Shown here piece after piece: positions 1 to 7,373 of a stretch of 10,987 nt of DNA (within the stretch, counting starts at the first letter, position 1; each line of letters opens with the position of its first letter). Origin of the DNA: Acidobacteriaceae bacterium. Its GTDB lineage: Bacteria; Acidobacteriota; Terriglobia; Terriglobales; Acidobacteriaceae. The stretch is from positions 28,626 to 39,612 of the forward strand of contig PMCH01000167.1 of assembly GCA_003154055.1 (NCBI GenBank), given 5' to 3'. Below the pieces are notes generated by a model. It searched no databases. It had not been told where the DNA came from and saw nothing but the letters and a program-made list of their open reading frames with translations. A program made the translations under genes and the position numbers.

Positions 1-85
1 ATGACTCGTCATTCTATCGGGAAACTATCTTTTTGTCTCTATACTTACGCGCCATCGCTGACTCGCGGTCAGGACAATTCGGCGC

Positions 86-115
86 TTGCTCGAGAGCGGC
101 GCAACTGCATATAAT
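86..115 (+). promoter_or_regulatory. Predicted sigma70-type promoter of the GcvT-family gene
   Basis: A perfect TATAAT -10 box lies at 110-115. A TTGCTC -35-like box lies at 86-91, with an 18-base spacer. Transcription would begin near 122, giving a leader of about 75 bases before the TTG start at 197. The -10 box is unusually good for a GC-rich genome. The promoter is inferred from sequence only. Confidence 0.5.
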
Positions 116-140
116 CCGGCGTTCGGGGATTCCTGGAGCG

Positions 141-161
141 ACCCCTGTGATCCACAGGGGT
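141..161 (+). promoter_or_regulatory. Stem-loop / palindrome in the leader of the GcvT-family gene
   Basis: The arms ACCCCTGTG (141-149) and CACAGGGGT (153-161) are perfectly complementary around the three bases ATC. The site sits about 20-40 bases downstream of the predicted transcription start and 35 bases before the start codon. It could be an RNA hairpin or an operator for a dimeric regulator; the sequence alone does not decide. I could not match it to a glycine riboswitch or another riboswitch class. Confidence 0.5.
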
Positions 162-196
162 TCACGGGGGAAACCTAGCGTCAACGCGAGGCTGCC

Positions 197-1393
197 TTGC
201 CCATCGGAACCGCTTTTCACGATAGAACTCTCGCCCTCTGCCACAGCCTGAACTACCGGGAATGGTCGGGATATTACACCGTCAGCGTATACGAGGTACA
301 TCATGAGCACGAGTACAACGCGATCCGCAATGCTTGCGCGCTGATCGATATCTCGCCGCTGTACAAGTACCTGATCACAGGCAAGGACGCCACCAAACTG
401 GTGAACCGCATCATCACGCGCGATGTCAACAAAGTCGCGGTCGGGCAAGTGATTTACGCCTGCTGGTGCGACGAGGACGGCAAGGTGATTGACGATGGAA
501 CGATCACCCGGCTGGAAGAGAACAAGTATCGCTGGACGGCTGCCGACCCGAGCTTGCGCTGGTTTCGTCAGAACGGCCTGAACATGGACGTCCAGATCGA
601 GGACATCTCAGAGCAGACGGCGGCGCTGGCGCTACAAGGGCCGACTTCGGCGAAACTTTTGAAGGTGGTGGCGGATGCGGACATCACCAATCTGAAGTAT
701 TTCCGCAAAACGAGCGGCAAGATTGCCGGCGTGCCGGTAGATATTTCGCGCACCGGATATACCGGCGACCTCGGCTACGAGGTATGGATCCCGTGGAATG
801 ACGCGGTCAAAGTCTGGGACGAACTGATGGCCAAGGGCAAGCAGTTCGACATCCATGCGGCGGGGATGCTGGCGCTGGATGTGTCGCGTGTGGAGGCCGG
901 GCTGTTGCTGATTGAAGTGGATTACGGCAGTTCGAAGAAGGCGCTGATTCCGTCGCAGAAGTATTCGCCTTATGAGCTGGGCTTCGGGAAGATGGTGCAT
1001 CTCGAGAAAGAGAACTTCATCGGCAAGCGGGCTCTGGCGCGGGATAACAAGAACGGCGTGGCAAGGCAGTTAGTTGGCCTGGAAGTGGACTGGGTGGAAG
1101 TCGAGGAGCAGTTCGACAAGTTCGGATTGTCTCCGGCGGCACCCAGCCAGGCTTCACGCGTGGCGGTACCGATGTATTCCGGCGACCGGCAGGTGGGGAA
1201 GGCGACGACGACCGCGTTCTCTCCGCTGCTGAAGAAACTGATTGCGCTGGGGAGCGTGAGTACTGAGTATTCCAAGCCCGGGACGAAACTGCAGATGGAA
1301 TTGACGATCGAAGCGCAGCGGATGAAAACAACTGCGACCGTGGTGCCGCTGCCGTTCTTCAATCCGAAGAGGAAGACGGCGGTGCCGGTGTGA
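197..1393 (+). CDS. GcvT-family folate-dependent aminomethyltransferase paralogue
   Basis: This 398-residue cytoplasmic protein belongs to the glycine cleavage T-protein family, which moves one-carbon units from an aminomethyl or methyl donor to tetrahydrofolate. The folate-binding domain covers about residues 25-275. It includes the DISPLYKYLITG segment (51-62), the VIDDGTI segment (97-103) where the family's catalytic Asp lies, and RTGYTGDLGYEVW (185-197). The C-terminal barrel covers about 290-388 and ends in VVPLPFFNPKRK. Length is slightly above E. coli GcvT (about 364). The TTG start is chosen because an in-frame stop lies at 176-178 and a GAGG ribosome site (188-191) sits five bases upstream. 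No gcvH or gcvP lies nearby, so it is more likely a paralogue (demethylase or aminomethyltransferase of unknown substrate) than the housekeeping T-protein. The family is certain, the substrate is not. Confidence 0.9.
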   Translation: MPIGTAFHDRTLALCHSLNYREWSGYYTVSVYEVHHEHEYNAIRNACALIDISPLYKYLITGKDATKLVNRIITRDVNKVAVGQVIYACWCDEDGKVIDDGTITRLEENKYRWTAADPSLRWFRQNGLNMDVQIEDISEQTAALALQGPTSAKLLKVVADADITNLKYFRKTSGKIAGVPVDISRTGYTGDLGYEVWIPWNDAVKVWDELMAKGKQFDIHAAGMLALDVSRVEAGLLLIEVDYGSSKKALIPSQKYSPYELGFGKMVHLEKENFIGKRALARDNKNGVARQLVGLEVDWVEVEEQFDKFGLSPAAPSQASRVAVPMYSGDRQVGKATTTAFSPLLKKLIALGSVSTEYSKPGTKLQMELTIEAQRMKTTATVVPLPFFNPKRKTAVPV

Positions 1394-1420
1394 CCGCTTT
1401 TCACCACGCAGAGAAGCGGT
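1393..1420 (+). terminator. Hairpin directly after the GcvT-family stop codon
   Basis: ACCGCTTTTC (1393-1402) pairs with GAGAAGCGGT (1411-1420) over ten base pairs, one of them a G-T wobble, around an eight-base loop. It begins on the last base of the stop codon. No T-run follows directly; the nearest is TTTTTT at 1466-1471. It may be a terminator of the weak-tail kind or an mRNA 3'-end stabiliser. Confidence 0.5.
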
Positions 1421-1469
1421 TATCTGCATTCGTTCTTGGCGGCATGCCCCCTGCCATGCAACATATTTT

Positions 1470-1499
1470 TTGTTTCGGCACCGAACTTCGCAATATAAA
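1470..1499 (+). promoter_or_regulatory. Predicted promoter of the TonB-C/TPR gene
   Basis: A TATAAA -10 box lies at 1494-1499, with TTGTTT at 1470-1475 as a weak -35 and an 18-base spacer. The predicted transcription start is about 1506-1508, immediately before the ATG at 1509. The mRNA would therefore have almost no leader, which fits the absence of a Shine-Dalgarno site. Confidence 0.4.
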
Positions 1500-1508
1500 T
1501 ATTGCCGT

Positions 1509-2480
1509 ATGCGATATGTCCTCCCTTGGTTGTTACTGAGCCTGGCCGCTCTGGGCCAGTCCGCGCCAACCCGCATTGCGCCGGACGAAGCCGCCAAACA
1601 CCTCATCAAGAAGTCACCGGCCATCTATCCATCATTGGCTGAGACGGCGCGTATTCAGGGAAACGTCATCATCGAGATCAGTATTGACGATTCCGGATCA
1701 GTATCCTCACGCCGTCTGATTTCCGGGCATCCGTTGCTTGTTCCGGCTGCCTTGGACGCAGTAAGCAAGTGGAAATATCAGCCTTTTGAAGTGAACGGAC
1801 GCCCTGCAACGGTCGTCACCGTGACCATGGTGACATTTGGAAATCCGTCGAATCATGACGCTGAGGACCGTGCTGAAATGCTGCTTCAACATAACTTCTG
1901 GTCGGCGGTGGATTCGGCTGGATTAGCGCTAGGCAGGAACAACTTTGCCGACGCGGAGGAGCAGTTGAACAAAGCGGATGCACTTCTACCCCAGGCGAGC
2001 GCCGACCGTAGGCACGTGCCAGAGCGCTGGCAGTGGCTGATGCACATGGGACGTGTTCGTACGGGGCAACAGAAATACAGTGATGCTGAGCAGTACTACC
2101 AGAAGGCGTTGGCTCTTCGCCAAAAGGACAACAGGGATGCTCCCGAGGTGGCGGCAACACTCGCGAGTCTAGGTGTTTTGTATACGGAGGAGAAGCAGTA
2201 CGTTTCAGCGCGTGATTACTCCAACCGCTCGATAGCCATTTACCGAAAGAATTTCAATAGGGCAGGTTCGGGAAACCCGGGTGCGCAACAAGTCTACGGG
2301 CGGGCCGTTGCGTATCAATCGTCGATGCTGTCAAAGCTAGCTTCGCAGAAGAACGATCCCGCCGAGGTAAGCCGTTATTGCCGCACATTTCTGGAGTTCC
2401 AGAATTTTGTGGCTTCGGAGGACAGGGAGTCGTTAGCGTCAGCCTGTCAGGGCGCGTCCACCGTTACCCCCAACCATTGA
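1509..2480 (+). CDS. Secreted TonB C-terminal-domain protein with TPR repeats
   Basis: This 323-residue protein starts with a signal peptide (MRYVLPWLLLSLAALGQSA, cleavage near residue 19). A TonB C-terminal-type domain follows at about 38-110, recognisable from YPSLAETARIQGNV, VSSRRLISGHPLL and the A-x-x-A-V-x-x-W-x-Y pattern at 80-90. Two TPR-like helical pairs are visible at about 174-207 and 213-246, and a weaker one near 128-162. It has no proline-rich linker and no N-terminal TonB anchor, so it is not a classical energy-coupling TonB; it probably works in the periplasm or at the outer membrane as a binding or scaffold protein. ATG 1509 is preferred to the in-frame TTG at 1470, because only the former gives a clean signal peptide and the latter overlaps the predicted promoter. 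It converges on the desaturase gene, 61 bases away. The partner is unknown. Confidence 0.85.
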   Translation: MRYVLPWLLLSLAALGQSAPTRIAPDEAAKHLIKKSPAIYPSLAETARIQGNVIIEISIDDSGSVSSRRLISGHPLLVPAALDAVSKWKYQPFEVNGRPATVVTVTMVTFGNPSNHDAEDRAEMLLQHNFWSAVDSAGLALGRNNFADAEEQLNKADALLPQASADRRHVPERWQWLMHMGRVRTGQQKYSDAEQYYQKALALRQKDNRDAPEVAATLASLGVLYTEEKQYVSARDYSNRSIAIYRKNFNRAGSGNPGAQQVYGRAVAYQSSMLSKLASQKNDPAEVSRYCRTFLEFQNFVASEDRESLASACQGASTVTPNH

Positions 2481-2541
2481 GGGTGGTTCCCCGATCCAAC
2501 GCTGTGCGATCGCGCGGTCTGGCTAGGCTGCGGCTTTCGCT

Positions 2542-3372
2542 CTACTTCGCGAGTTTTGGCAGTTTCACGTCCCAGGCGAGGCCCAGGGTGCGCAGCGCGT
2601 AGATCCCGTACCAGTTCAAGTCAAACTCGTACCAGGCGAGGCCGTGACGCGCGGACTGCGGGTGGGCATGATGGTTGTTGTGCCAGCCTTCGCCGAAGCT
2701 CAAAATTGCGACCACGAAGTTGTTGGTGGAGGCGTCGGTTGTCCGAAACCGCCGGGATCCCCACATGTGGGTGGCGGAATTTACGAGATAAGTGGCGTGC
2801 AGGCCGACCACGGTACGCAAAAAGACACCCCACATCAGGTAACGCCAACCGCCCAAGCCAAGAGCCGCGACGGCCAGGATGACCATCGGAATCCAGTGCC
2901 ATTTGCTGATCCAGATCATGAACCGGTCTTTGCGGAGATCGGGGACATAGGCCAGCAGTTCGGTGGTCTTGTTGTGCAGCGATTCGCCGGTAAGGATCCA
3001 TCCCATGTGGGCCCAGAAACCACCATCGCGCGGAGAATGAGGATCGCCTTCCTTGTCGGAATTCTGATGATGGAGGCGGTGAGTCGCCACCCATCCGAGC
3101 GGACCGCCTTGCAAAGCAAGCGTGCCGCAGACGGTCAGGCAGTATTCCATCCACTTGGGCGTCTTATAGCCTCGGTGCGTAAGCAACCGATGGTATCCGA
3201 TGCCAATGCCGAGGCTCTCGGCGACCCACCACATAAAAAGGCCGAACACCAGCGCCTTCCAGCTGAACATGAAAAGCGCAACGATAGCGCCGACGTGAAA
3301 TAGCGCCAGGGACAAAGTGATCGTCAGATTGACGGGCTGGGCGAACGTCTTGTCGCGAGTGAAAAAGGTCAT
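2542..3372 (-). CDS. Membrane delta-9-type fatty acid desaturase
   Basis: This is an integral-membrane di-iron fatty acid desaturase, 276 residues from the ATG. It introduces a cis double bond into a saturated acyl chain (acyl-CoA or acyl-lipid) using oxygen and electrons. All three histidine boxes are present; counted from the TTG six bases upstream (278 residues) they are HRLLTH (63-68), HRLHH (100-104) and HNNHH (233-237). The NSATH segment (200-204) supplies the extra Asn/His metal ligands known from stearoyl-CoA desaturases. Hydrophobic segments lie at about 20-62 and 160-200, as expected. It has no fused cytochrome b5 or ferredoxin domain. Starts TTG 3378 and ATG 3372 are both possible (TTG-GGA-ATG); I chose ATG. 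It follows the glutamate:GABA-type permease on the same strand after 136 bases, so it probably has its own promoter. Its role is likely membrane-fluidity adjustment. Confidence 0.93.
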   Translation of the reverse strand: MTFFTRDKTFAQPVNLTITLSLALFHVGAIVALFMFSWKALVFGLFMWWVAESLGIGIGYHRLLTHRGYKTPKWMEYCLTVCGTLALQGGPLGWVATHRLHHQNSDKEGDPHSPRDGGFWAHMGWILTGESLHNKTTELLAYVPDLRKDRFMIWISKWHWIPMVILAVAALGLGGWRYLMWGVFLRTVVGLHATYLVNSATHMWGSRRFRTTDASTNNFVVAILSFGEGWHNNHHAHPQSARHGLAWYEFDLNWYGIYALRTLGLAWDVKLPKLAK

Positions 3373-3490
3373 TCCCAAGGTCTTCGAGGGTTGCTTTGAA
3401 ATTGAAACACAAAGCCGAAAGATCTTTTGTAATACCTACGTAATGGTTGTTGGACTGGGTCCATGAGTGCCGGGGTTTGCCCGACTGGAC

Positions 3491-3516
3491 AGCCGAGGGC
3501 GGCCGCCCCTACGTGG
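3491..3516. repeat. GC-rich palindrome, possible dispersed intergenic element
   Basis: GGGCGGCCGCCC at 3497-3508 is a perfect 12-base palindrome. It sits in a wider block from GGACAGCC to CCCCTACGTGG and overlaps the stop codon of the upstream minus-strand permease (3509-3511). Its look recalls short GC-rich palindromic elements spread between genes in acidobacterial genomes; that comparison is from memory. Only one copy occurs in this window. It could also act as a terminator between permease and desaturase. Confidence 0.35.
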
Positions 3517-4969
3517 TGCGGGCGGCGCGCCGCTTTCCCGACCAGTAGAGCCACATTCCGATCAGCACCAGTGCTCCGCAGCCGCCGACGATTTTGAAGA
3601 CAGCCAGTGGTTTGTTCGGCTCGTCGGGCGGGGGCAGGACGGAAACGGCGATGGTCAAAATCGTGGTCACCAAGCCTACGATCGACACCGCATAGGCCAC
3701 GGGCTTGCCGCCGGGAACGCGGATCACGTCCGATCCTGCCGGTTCGCTTTGCAGTTTGAACATGGCGGCGAACAGGTACAGGTAAGGAATGAAATAGGTG
3801 ATCACGCCCATGCTGACGAGGACATCGTACGCGCCTTTGATGCTGGTGCCCGCTTGTCCGAGGAAGATGAAAATCGTGCCGATGGCAAACTGGGTGAGTA
3901 ACCCCACCCAGGGTGTTTTCCAGCGTGGATGCAGCGCACCAAAGGCCGGAGGCAGGAAGCGATCGATGCCGGCCACAAAGGGCAAGCGCGCCACCGCCGC
4001 CAGATAGGCGCCGGCCGCGCCGATGTTGCTCAGAGCAATCAGAAAAGCCGCGAAGGGGATCACGCCGTCGAAGCCCACGCGGTGAGCGGTGCTGGAGATT
4101 GCCTGCATCAGCCCCTGCAAGTTGCCGACCTGGGAAGCCGGCAGGGCGAGCAACACACCGATGGTGCCCCCGATGTAGCAGAGGGTTACGGTCACGCCGC
4201 CAAGGAACAATGCCCACGGGATGGCACGGCGCGAGTTCTTAATCTCATCGCCCATCAGGGAAGCGGTCTCGGAACCGGCAAAGGCATAGGTCAGGACCGA
4301 CCAGAAAATGATGTCATTCAGATGAGTGCGGGGGGTCATGGAGTGAACAGTGAATGACGTCGCGGCGCCATAGCGATGCCAGGCCACCGCTCCCATCGCG
4401 ATGATGATTCCGACCGGGATCCACATGGCAAGTGCGCCCAGGTTGTGTAACCAGGTGCCGACATCGAGGCCGAACAAGTTCAACAGTGTTGCGACCGCCA
4501 GGGCCAGGACCGAGAAGACGATGAAAAAAGTAGTGCTGCTGGAAAGATGCGCCCATGAACCGGGCCGGATGTAGAGTGCGTTGCTGGCGGCAAAATAGAG
4601 CACCGCAGGAAAGTACGGAAGATTGCAGGTCCAGTAGGTCCAGGCCGTCATGAAGCCGGAAAAATCGCCGAAGGCGCGTTTACTCCAAATGTAGATGCCG
4701 CCTTCATTTGGATAGCGCGACGAAAGTTCGATGACCGAGAGCGCCAGTGGCGTATAGAAGACGAGCCAGGCGCCGATCCAGATGATGATAGAACTGGGGC
4801 CAGCGGCGGCCGCCGTGGCAATCCAGCGCAGGCTGACGCCGGTGACGACGTAGAAGAGCAGGAGATCGCGGAACCCCATCACGCGTTTGGGGCGATGCGG
4901 GTCGGAGGCTTCGGCGATGGAGACGCCGGATCCGGCGACGGCGATTGGTTCTGGCCCTTGTTCACTCAC
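3509..4969 (-). CDS. APC-superfamily amino-acid permease, glutamate:GABA antiporter (AGT) type
   Basis: This 486-residue inner-membrane transporter has about twelve hydrophobic segments. The first membrane region, VSLRWIATAAAAGPSS (45-60), lacks the usual GSGIF motif of APC transporters and instead resembles the S-L-R-x-x-x-x-A-x-x-G pattern of the AGT (GadC-like) group. FAGSETASL (230-238) followed by DEIKNSRRAIP (241-251) is the sixth-helix and loop signature of the superfamily. YPNEGGIYIWSKRAFG (86-101) also fits AGT members. Likely substrates are amino acids such as glutamate or amine products, but the substrate is not readable. The start is uncertain: GTG 4969 gives MSEQGPEP and has a weak AAGAGA upstream; TTG 5008 (499 residues) and ATG 4879 are alternatives. 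It lies 84 bases downstream of the Clp N-domain gene on the same strand and is possibly co-transcribed. No glutamate decarboxylase is present. Confidence 0.88.
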   Translation of the reverse strand: MSEQGPEPIAVAGSGVSIAEASDPHRPKRVMGFRDLLLFYVVTGVSLRWIATAAAAGPSSIIIWIGAWLVFYTPLALSVIELSSRYPNEGGIYIWSKRAFGDFSGFMTAWTYWTCNLPYFPAVLYFAASNALYIRPGSWAHLSSSTTFFIVFSVLALAVATLLNLFGLDVGTWLHNLGALAMWIPVGIIIAMGAVAWHRYGAATSFTVHSMTPRTHLNDIIFWSVLTYAFAGSETASLMGDEIKNSRRAIPWALFLGGVTVTLCYIGGTIGVLLALPASQVGNLQGLMQAISSTAHRVGFDGVIPFAAFLIALSNIGAAGAYLAAVARLPFVAGIDRFLPPAFGALHPRWKTPWVGLLTQFAIGTIFIFLGQAGTSIKGAYDVLVSMGVITYFIPYLYLFAAMFKLQSEPAGSDVIRVPGGKPVAYAVSIVGLVTTILTIAVSVLPPPDEPNKPLAVFKIVGGCGALVLIGMWLYWSGKRRAARTT

Positions 4970-5053
4970 GCGAGAGGTTCTCTTAACCGCTGAAATAGCG
5001 AGCGGCAAGGATTACAGAGAGTTGAGGGAACGGCAAGAGTTATCGCAATGGGG

Positions 5054-5884
5054 CTACGTGATCTCGGGATAGGAGGTCTCAAAATAGTCGCGCTTCTGCA
5101 AGAATTTTTCAAAGCACTCGTTACATACCCAGTCGCGACCGTTGGTGTAGCCCGCGCTATGTTCAGGTTGGTTCTCGGATTCAAACAATTCCCAAAAACA
5201 GATGGGGCAGTGATCTTTCTTCCATCCGGCTGAAAGTAAATCAAAATTCTTTGCGTCCAGGGCGAGGCTAACATCGAACGATGTCTGGCCGTCTTTGCTG
5301 ATGGCCACATCCCGCGCTTTCCAGGGCTGCTTCCGCCAGTGCCAGTTGGTTCGCCGCACAGTTTTTACTCGTTCGCGGATTGTCTCGGAGTGCCACGGTA
5401 TTCCATGAATTTCGAGCCGGGCCTCGCTGGGGCGGAACCGGAGGGAAGTACCGCCTTCCCCAGAAGGCACTTTCGCGAAATGCTCTCGCAACTTTTCAAG
5501 GACCAAACCACGTTCATGCAGAACTTCCGCAGCGAAGCAACCCTTCTCCCGGAACAGACCAAGGAACAGATGCTCAGTTCCGATGTGGCGATGTGCGAGT
5601 CGCTCTGCTTCTTCGGCCGAGAATGCTAGGACTCTCTTGCACTCGTTACTCAGCGGCACATCAACCGATGTGGGAATCTTCTCGTGGGTAGTCGTATGAT
5701 CGTCGATCCGTTTTCGAATGAGTTCTCCGGAACCGACGGGCATCAGTCGCACCAGTTCGCCGTTTTCCCGGAAAAGGCCCAGCAGGATGTGTTCGGTCTC
5801 GATGTAGGGCGAACCATAGTGAACGGCTTCGTATCTGGCAAAGAAGATGGTGCGGCGCGCTTTCTCGGTATATCGCTCGAACAT
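5054..5884 (-). CDS. Stand-alone Clp N-domain protein with Cys-rich C-terminal tail
   Basis: The first ~135 of 276 residues form the double ClpC/ClpA-type N domain: repeat one has FERYTEKARRTIFFARYEA (2-20) and IETEHILLGLF (28-38), repeat two has LSNECKRVLAFSAEEAERLA (78-97) and IGTEHLFLGLF (101-111). In ClpC this domain binds adaptors and substrates. No AAA+ Walker motifs follow, so it cannot unfold proteins by itself. The remainder (about 145-276) is unfamiliar: a Trp- and Lys/Arg-rich stretch, then CPIC (226-229) and CNEC (254-257), which look like a four-cysteine zinc site. The ATG has a GGAG ribosome site (5892-5895) that overlaps the end of the upstream permease gene; the genes are four bases apart, so they are translationally coupled. 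It might be an adaptor, a competitor for ClpC, or a regulator of the neighbouring permeases. The fold of the N half is sure, the role is not. Confidence 0.88.
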   Translation of the reverse strand: MFERYTEKARRTIFFARYEAVHYGSPYIETEHILLGLFRENGELVRLMPVGSGELIRKRIDDHTTTHEKIPTSVDVPLSNECKRVLAFSAEEAERLAHRHIGTEHLFLGLFREKGCFAAEVLHERGLVLEKLREHFAKVPSGEGGTSLRFRPSEARLEIHGIPWHSETIRERVKTVRRTNWHWRKQPWKARDVAISKDGQTSFDVSLALDAKNFDLLSAGWKKDHCPICFWELFESENQPEHSAGYTNGRDWVCNECFEKFLQKRDYFETSYPEIT

Positions 5885-5888
5885 GGAA

Positions 5889-7370
5889 CTACTCCGAAGC
5901 GCTTATTCTGCGGCTGGTACGCTTCCAGTAGAGGTATCCGGGTATCCCGATCAGCACGATGGTGGCGCCCCAGAACGCTTCGGTCGGGCGCGTAAGGACA
6001 GTATTCAGGGTCCAGCCCATGCCGACGAGCACATAAAAGCCCGGCAACCACGGGTATCCGGTGCAGCGATAGGGGCGGGGGACGTCCGGCCGCTTCCAGC
6101 GTAAAACAAACAGGCCGATGACGGTCAGCGTGTAGGAAAGCACCATCCCGAAGATCACGTAGGTATAGAGCTGGTCGTAGCGGCCGCTCAGGGTGAGCAG
6201 AGCGGCCCAGATGCCTTGTCCGATGAGGCCGAAAGCGGGGGTCCGCCATTTCGGGTGGATGAGCGCCATGCGCTTGAAGAAGACACCATCCTGGGCCATC
6301 GCGAGGCAAACGCGCGCGCCGGAAAGAGTGCAGGTTGCCGCCGCGCTGAAACATGAAATGGAGATCATGACCGACAACCAAACGGCAGCGCCGGGCGAAA
6401 AAAGTCTGGCCGCCGCGGCGTGCGCGATGGTTTCGTATTTTGCGACCTCGCCGAGCGGCATGGCATACACGTAGGTCAGGTTCATCGCCAGATAGATGGC
6501 GCCAACGGCCAGCACGCCGAAAACCATGGCCAGCGGCACATTACGGCGTGGATTCTTGACCTCGCCCGCAACCCAGGTGATGTAGACCCAGCCGTCATAA
6601 GCCCAGAAGACCGCAATCAGCCCGACGCCCAGCGCCGAGACCAACTGCCCGGGACTGAGCCCCATGCTGAGTCCGCCCGTTCCGTGAGTGCTGAAGTTCG
6701 ACCAGTGTCCTTTTCCGATGGCGAATCCCAGAACGACGAACGCCGCCATGGCGGTGAACTTGGTCCAGGTCGAGACATTCTGCAGGAGCGCGCCCCAGCG
6801 CAGTCCAACGACGTTGACGTAAGTGAGGATCGCGATCAGCAGGAGTCCGACGGCGTGCGCGCGAGTGAAAACGATGGTGAATATAGCCCAGAGTACGTGA
6901 CCATCCGCCAGCGTAGGGTAGGGCAGATTGATGTTCACCATCACGTGCTGCTGTGAAATCGCGGGGATGATGTTTCCCATGTAGGCCGCGGATGCGACCG
7001 AAAGCGCGGCAATCGTGCCGCCGTTGGCGACTGCGAATAACATCCAGCCGTAGAGGAAGGCGACCAGGTCGCCATAGGCTTCGCGCAGGTAGATGTATTG
7101 TCCACCCGAGTCGGGAAACATCGAACCCAACTCGGCGAACGCCGCACAGGCGCAGAGCGAAATTGCCCCGCCCAGAATCCAGACAAGGAAAAACCAGAAT
7201 GGATGAGGCAGAGGGCCGGCGATGTCCTTGGCCGTAAGAAAAATCGAAGACCCGATGATGCCGCTGACCAGCAGCAGGACGGAATCGAGCAGGCTGAGCC
7301 CGCGTACCAGACTGGGCTGCTGGCTGGGTGTTTCGCTCGAAGGGGCCGGGGAGTCGGGAGTGGAGGTCAT
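5889..7370 (-). CDS. APC-superfamily amino-acid permease, LAT/SteT-like exchanger
   Basis: This 493-residue inner-membrane transporter has about twelve membrane segments after a Ser/Pro-rich cytoplasmic tail of some 22 residues. The first helix carries SGIIGSSIF (36-44), the substrate-binding G-(S/T)-x-(I)-F type motif of the superfamily. FWAYDGW (255-261) and GEVKNPRRNVP (269-279) are the signature of the L-amino-acid transporter (LAT) group, whose bacterial member SteT exchanges serine and threonine. Late segments include HPKWRTP (372-378). The substrate is probably a neutral amino acid, by family only. ATG 7370 is preceded by GGGA at a fair distance and lies three bases after the stop codon of the zinc-ribbon gene. 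Its own stop is four bases before the Clp N-domain gene. It differs clearly from the permease at 3509-4969 (different first-helix motif), so the pair is not a recent duplication. Confidence 0.93.
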   Translation of the reverse strand: MTSTPDSPAPSSETPSQQPSLVRGLSLLDSVLLLVSGIIGSSIFLTAKDIAGPLPHPFWFFLVWILGGAISLCACAAFAELGSMFPDSGGQYIYLREAYGDLVAFLYGWMLFAVANGGTIAALSVASAAYMGNIIPAISQQHVMVNINLPYPTLADGHVLWAIFTIVFTRAHAVGLLLIAILTYVNVVGLRWGALLQNVSTWTKFTAMAAFVVLGFAIGKGHWSNFSTHGTGGLSMGLSPGQLVSALGVGLIAVFWAYDGWVYITWVAGEVKNPRRNVPLAMVFGVLAVGAIYLAMNLTYVYAMPLGEVAKYETIAHAAAARLFSPGAAVWLSVMISISCFSAAATCTLSGARVCLAMAQDGVFFKRMALIHPKWRTPAFGLIGQGIWAALLTLSGRYDQLYTYVIFGMVLSYTLTVIGLFVLRWKRPDVPRPYRCTGYPWLPGFYVLVGMGWTLNTVLTRPTEAFWGATIVLIGIPGYLYWKRTSRRISASE

Positions 7371-7373
7371 CAG

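Noticed and set aside
116..196. Glycine riboswitch upstream of the GcvT-family gene
   Set aside because: The conserved glycine aptamer core segments are not present; only a simple stem-loop is visible, and the leader is too short for the usual tandem aptamer.
14..448. Minus-strand open frame at the left end
   Set aside because: Most of it lies antisense to the GcvT-family gene and it shows no domain. The first 85 bases of the window show no convincing gene.
2481..2541. Bidirectional terminator between the convergent TonB-C/TPR and desaturase genes
   Set aside because: Only a bulged stem around 2465-2489 and the palindrome GCGATCGC (2506-2513) are seen, with no T-tract on either strand.
3509..7370. 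The two permeases as a recent tandem duplication
   Set aside because: Their first-helix motifs, sixth-helix motifs and loops differ, which places them in different APC families.
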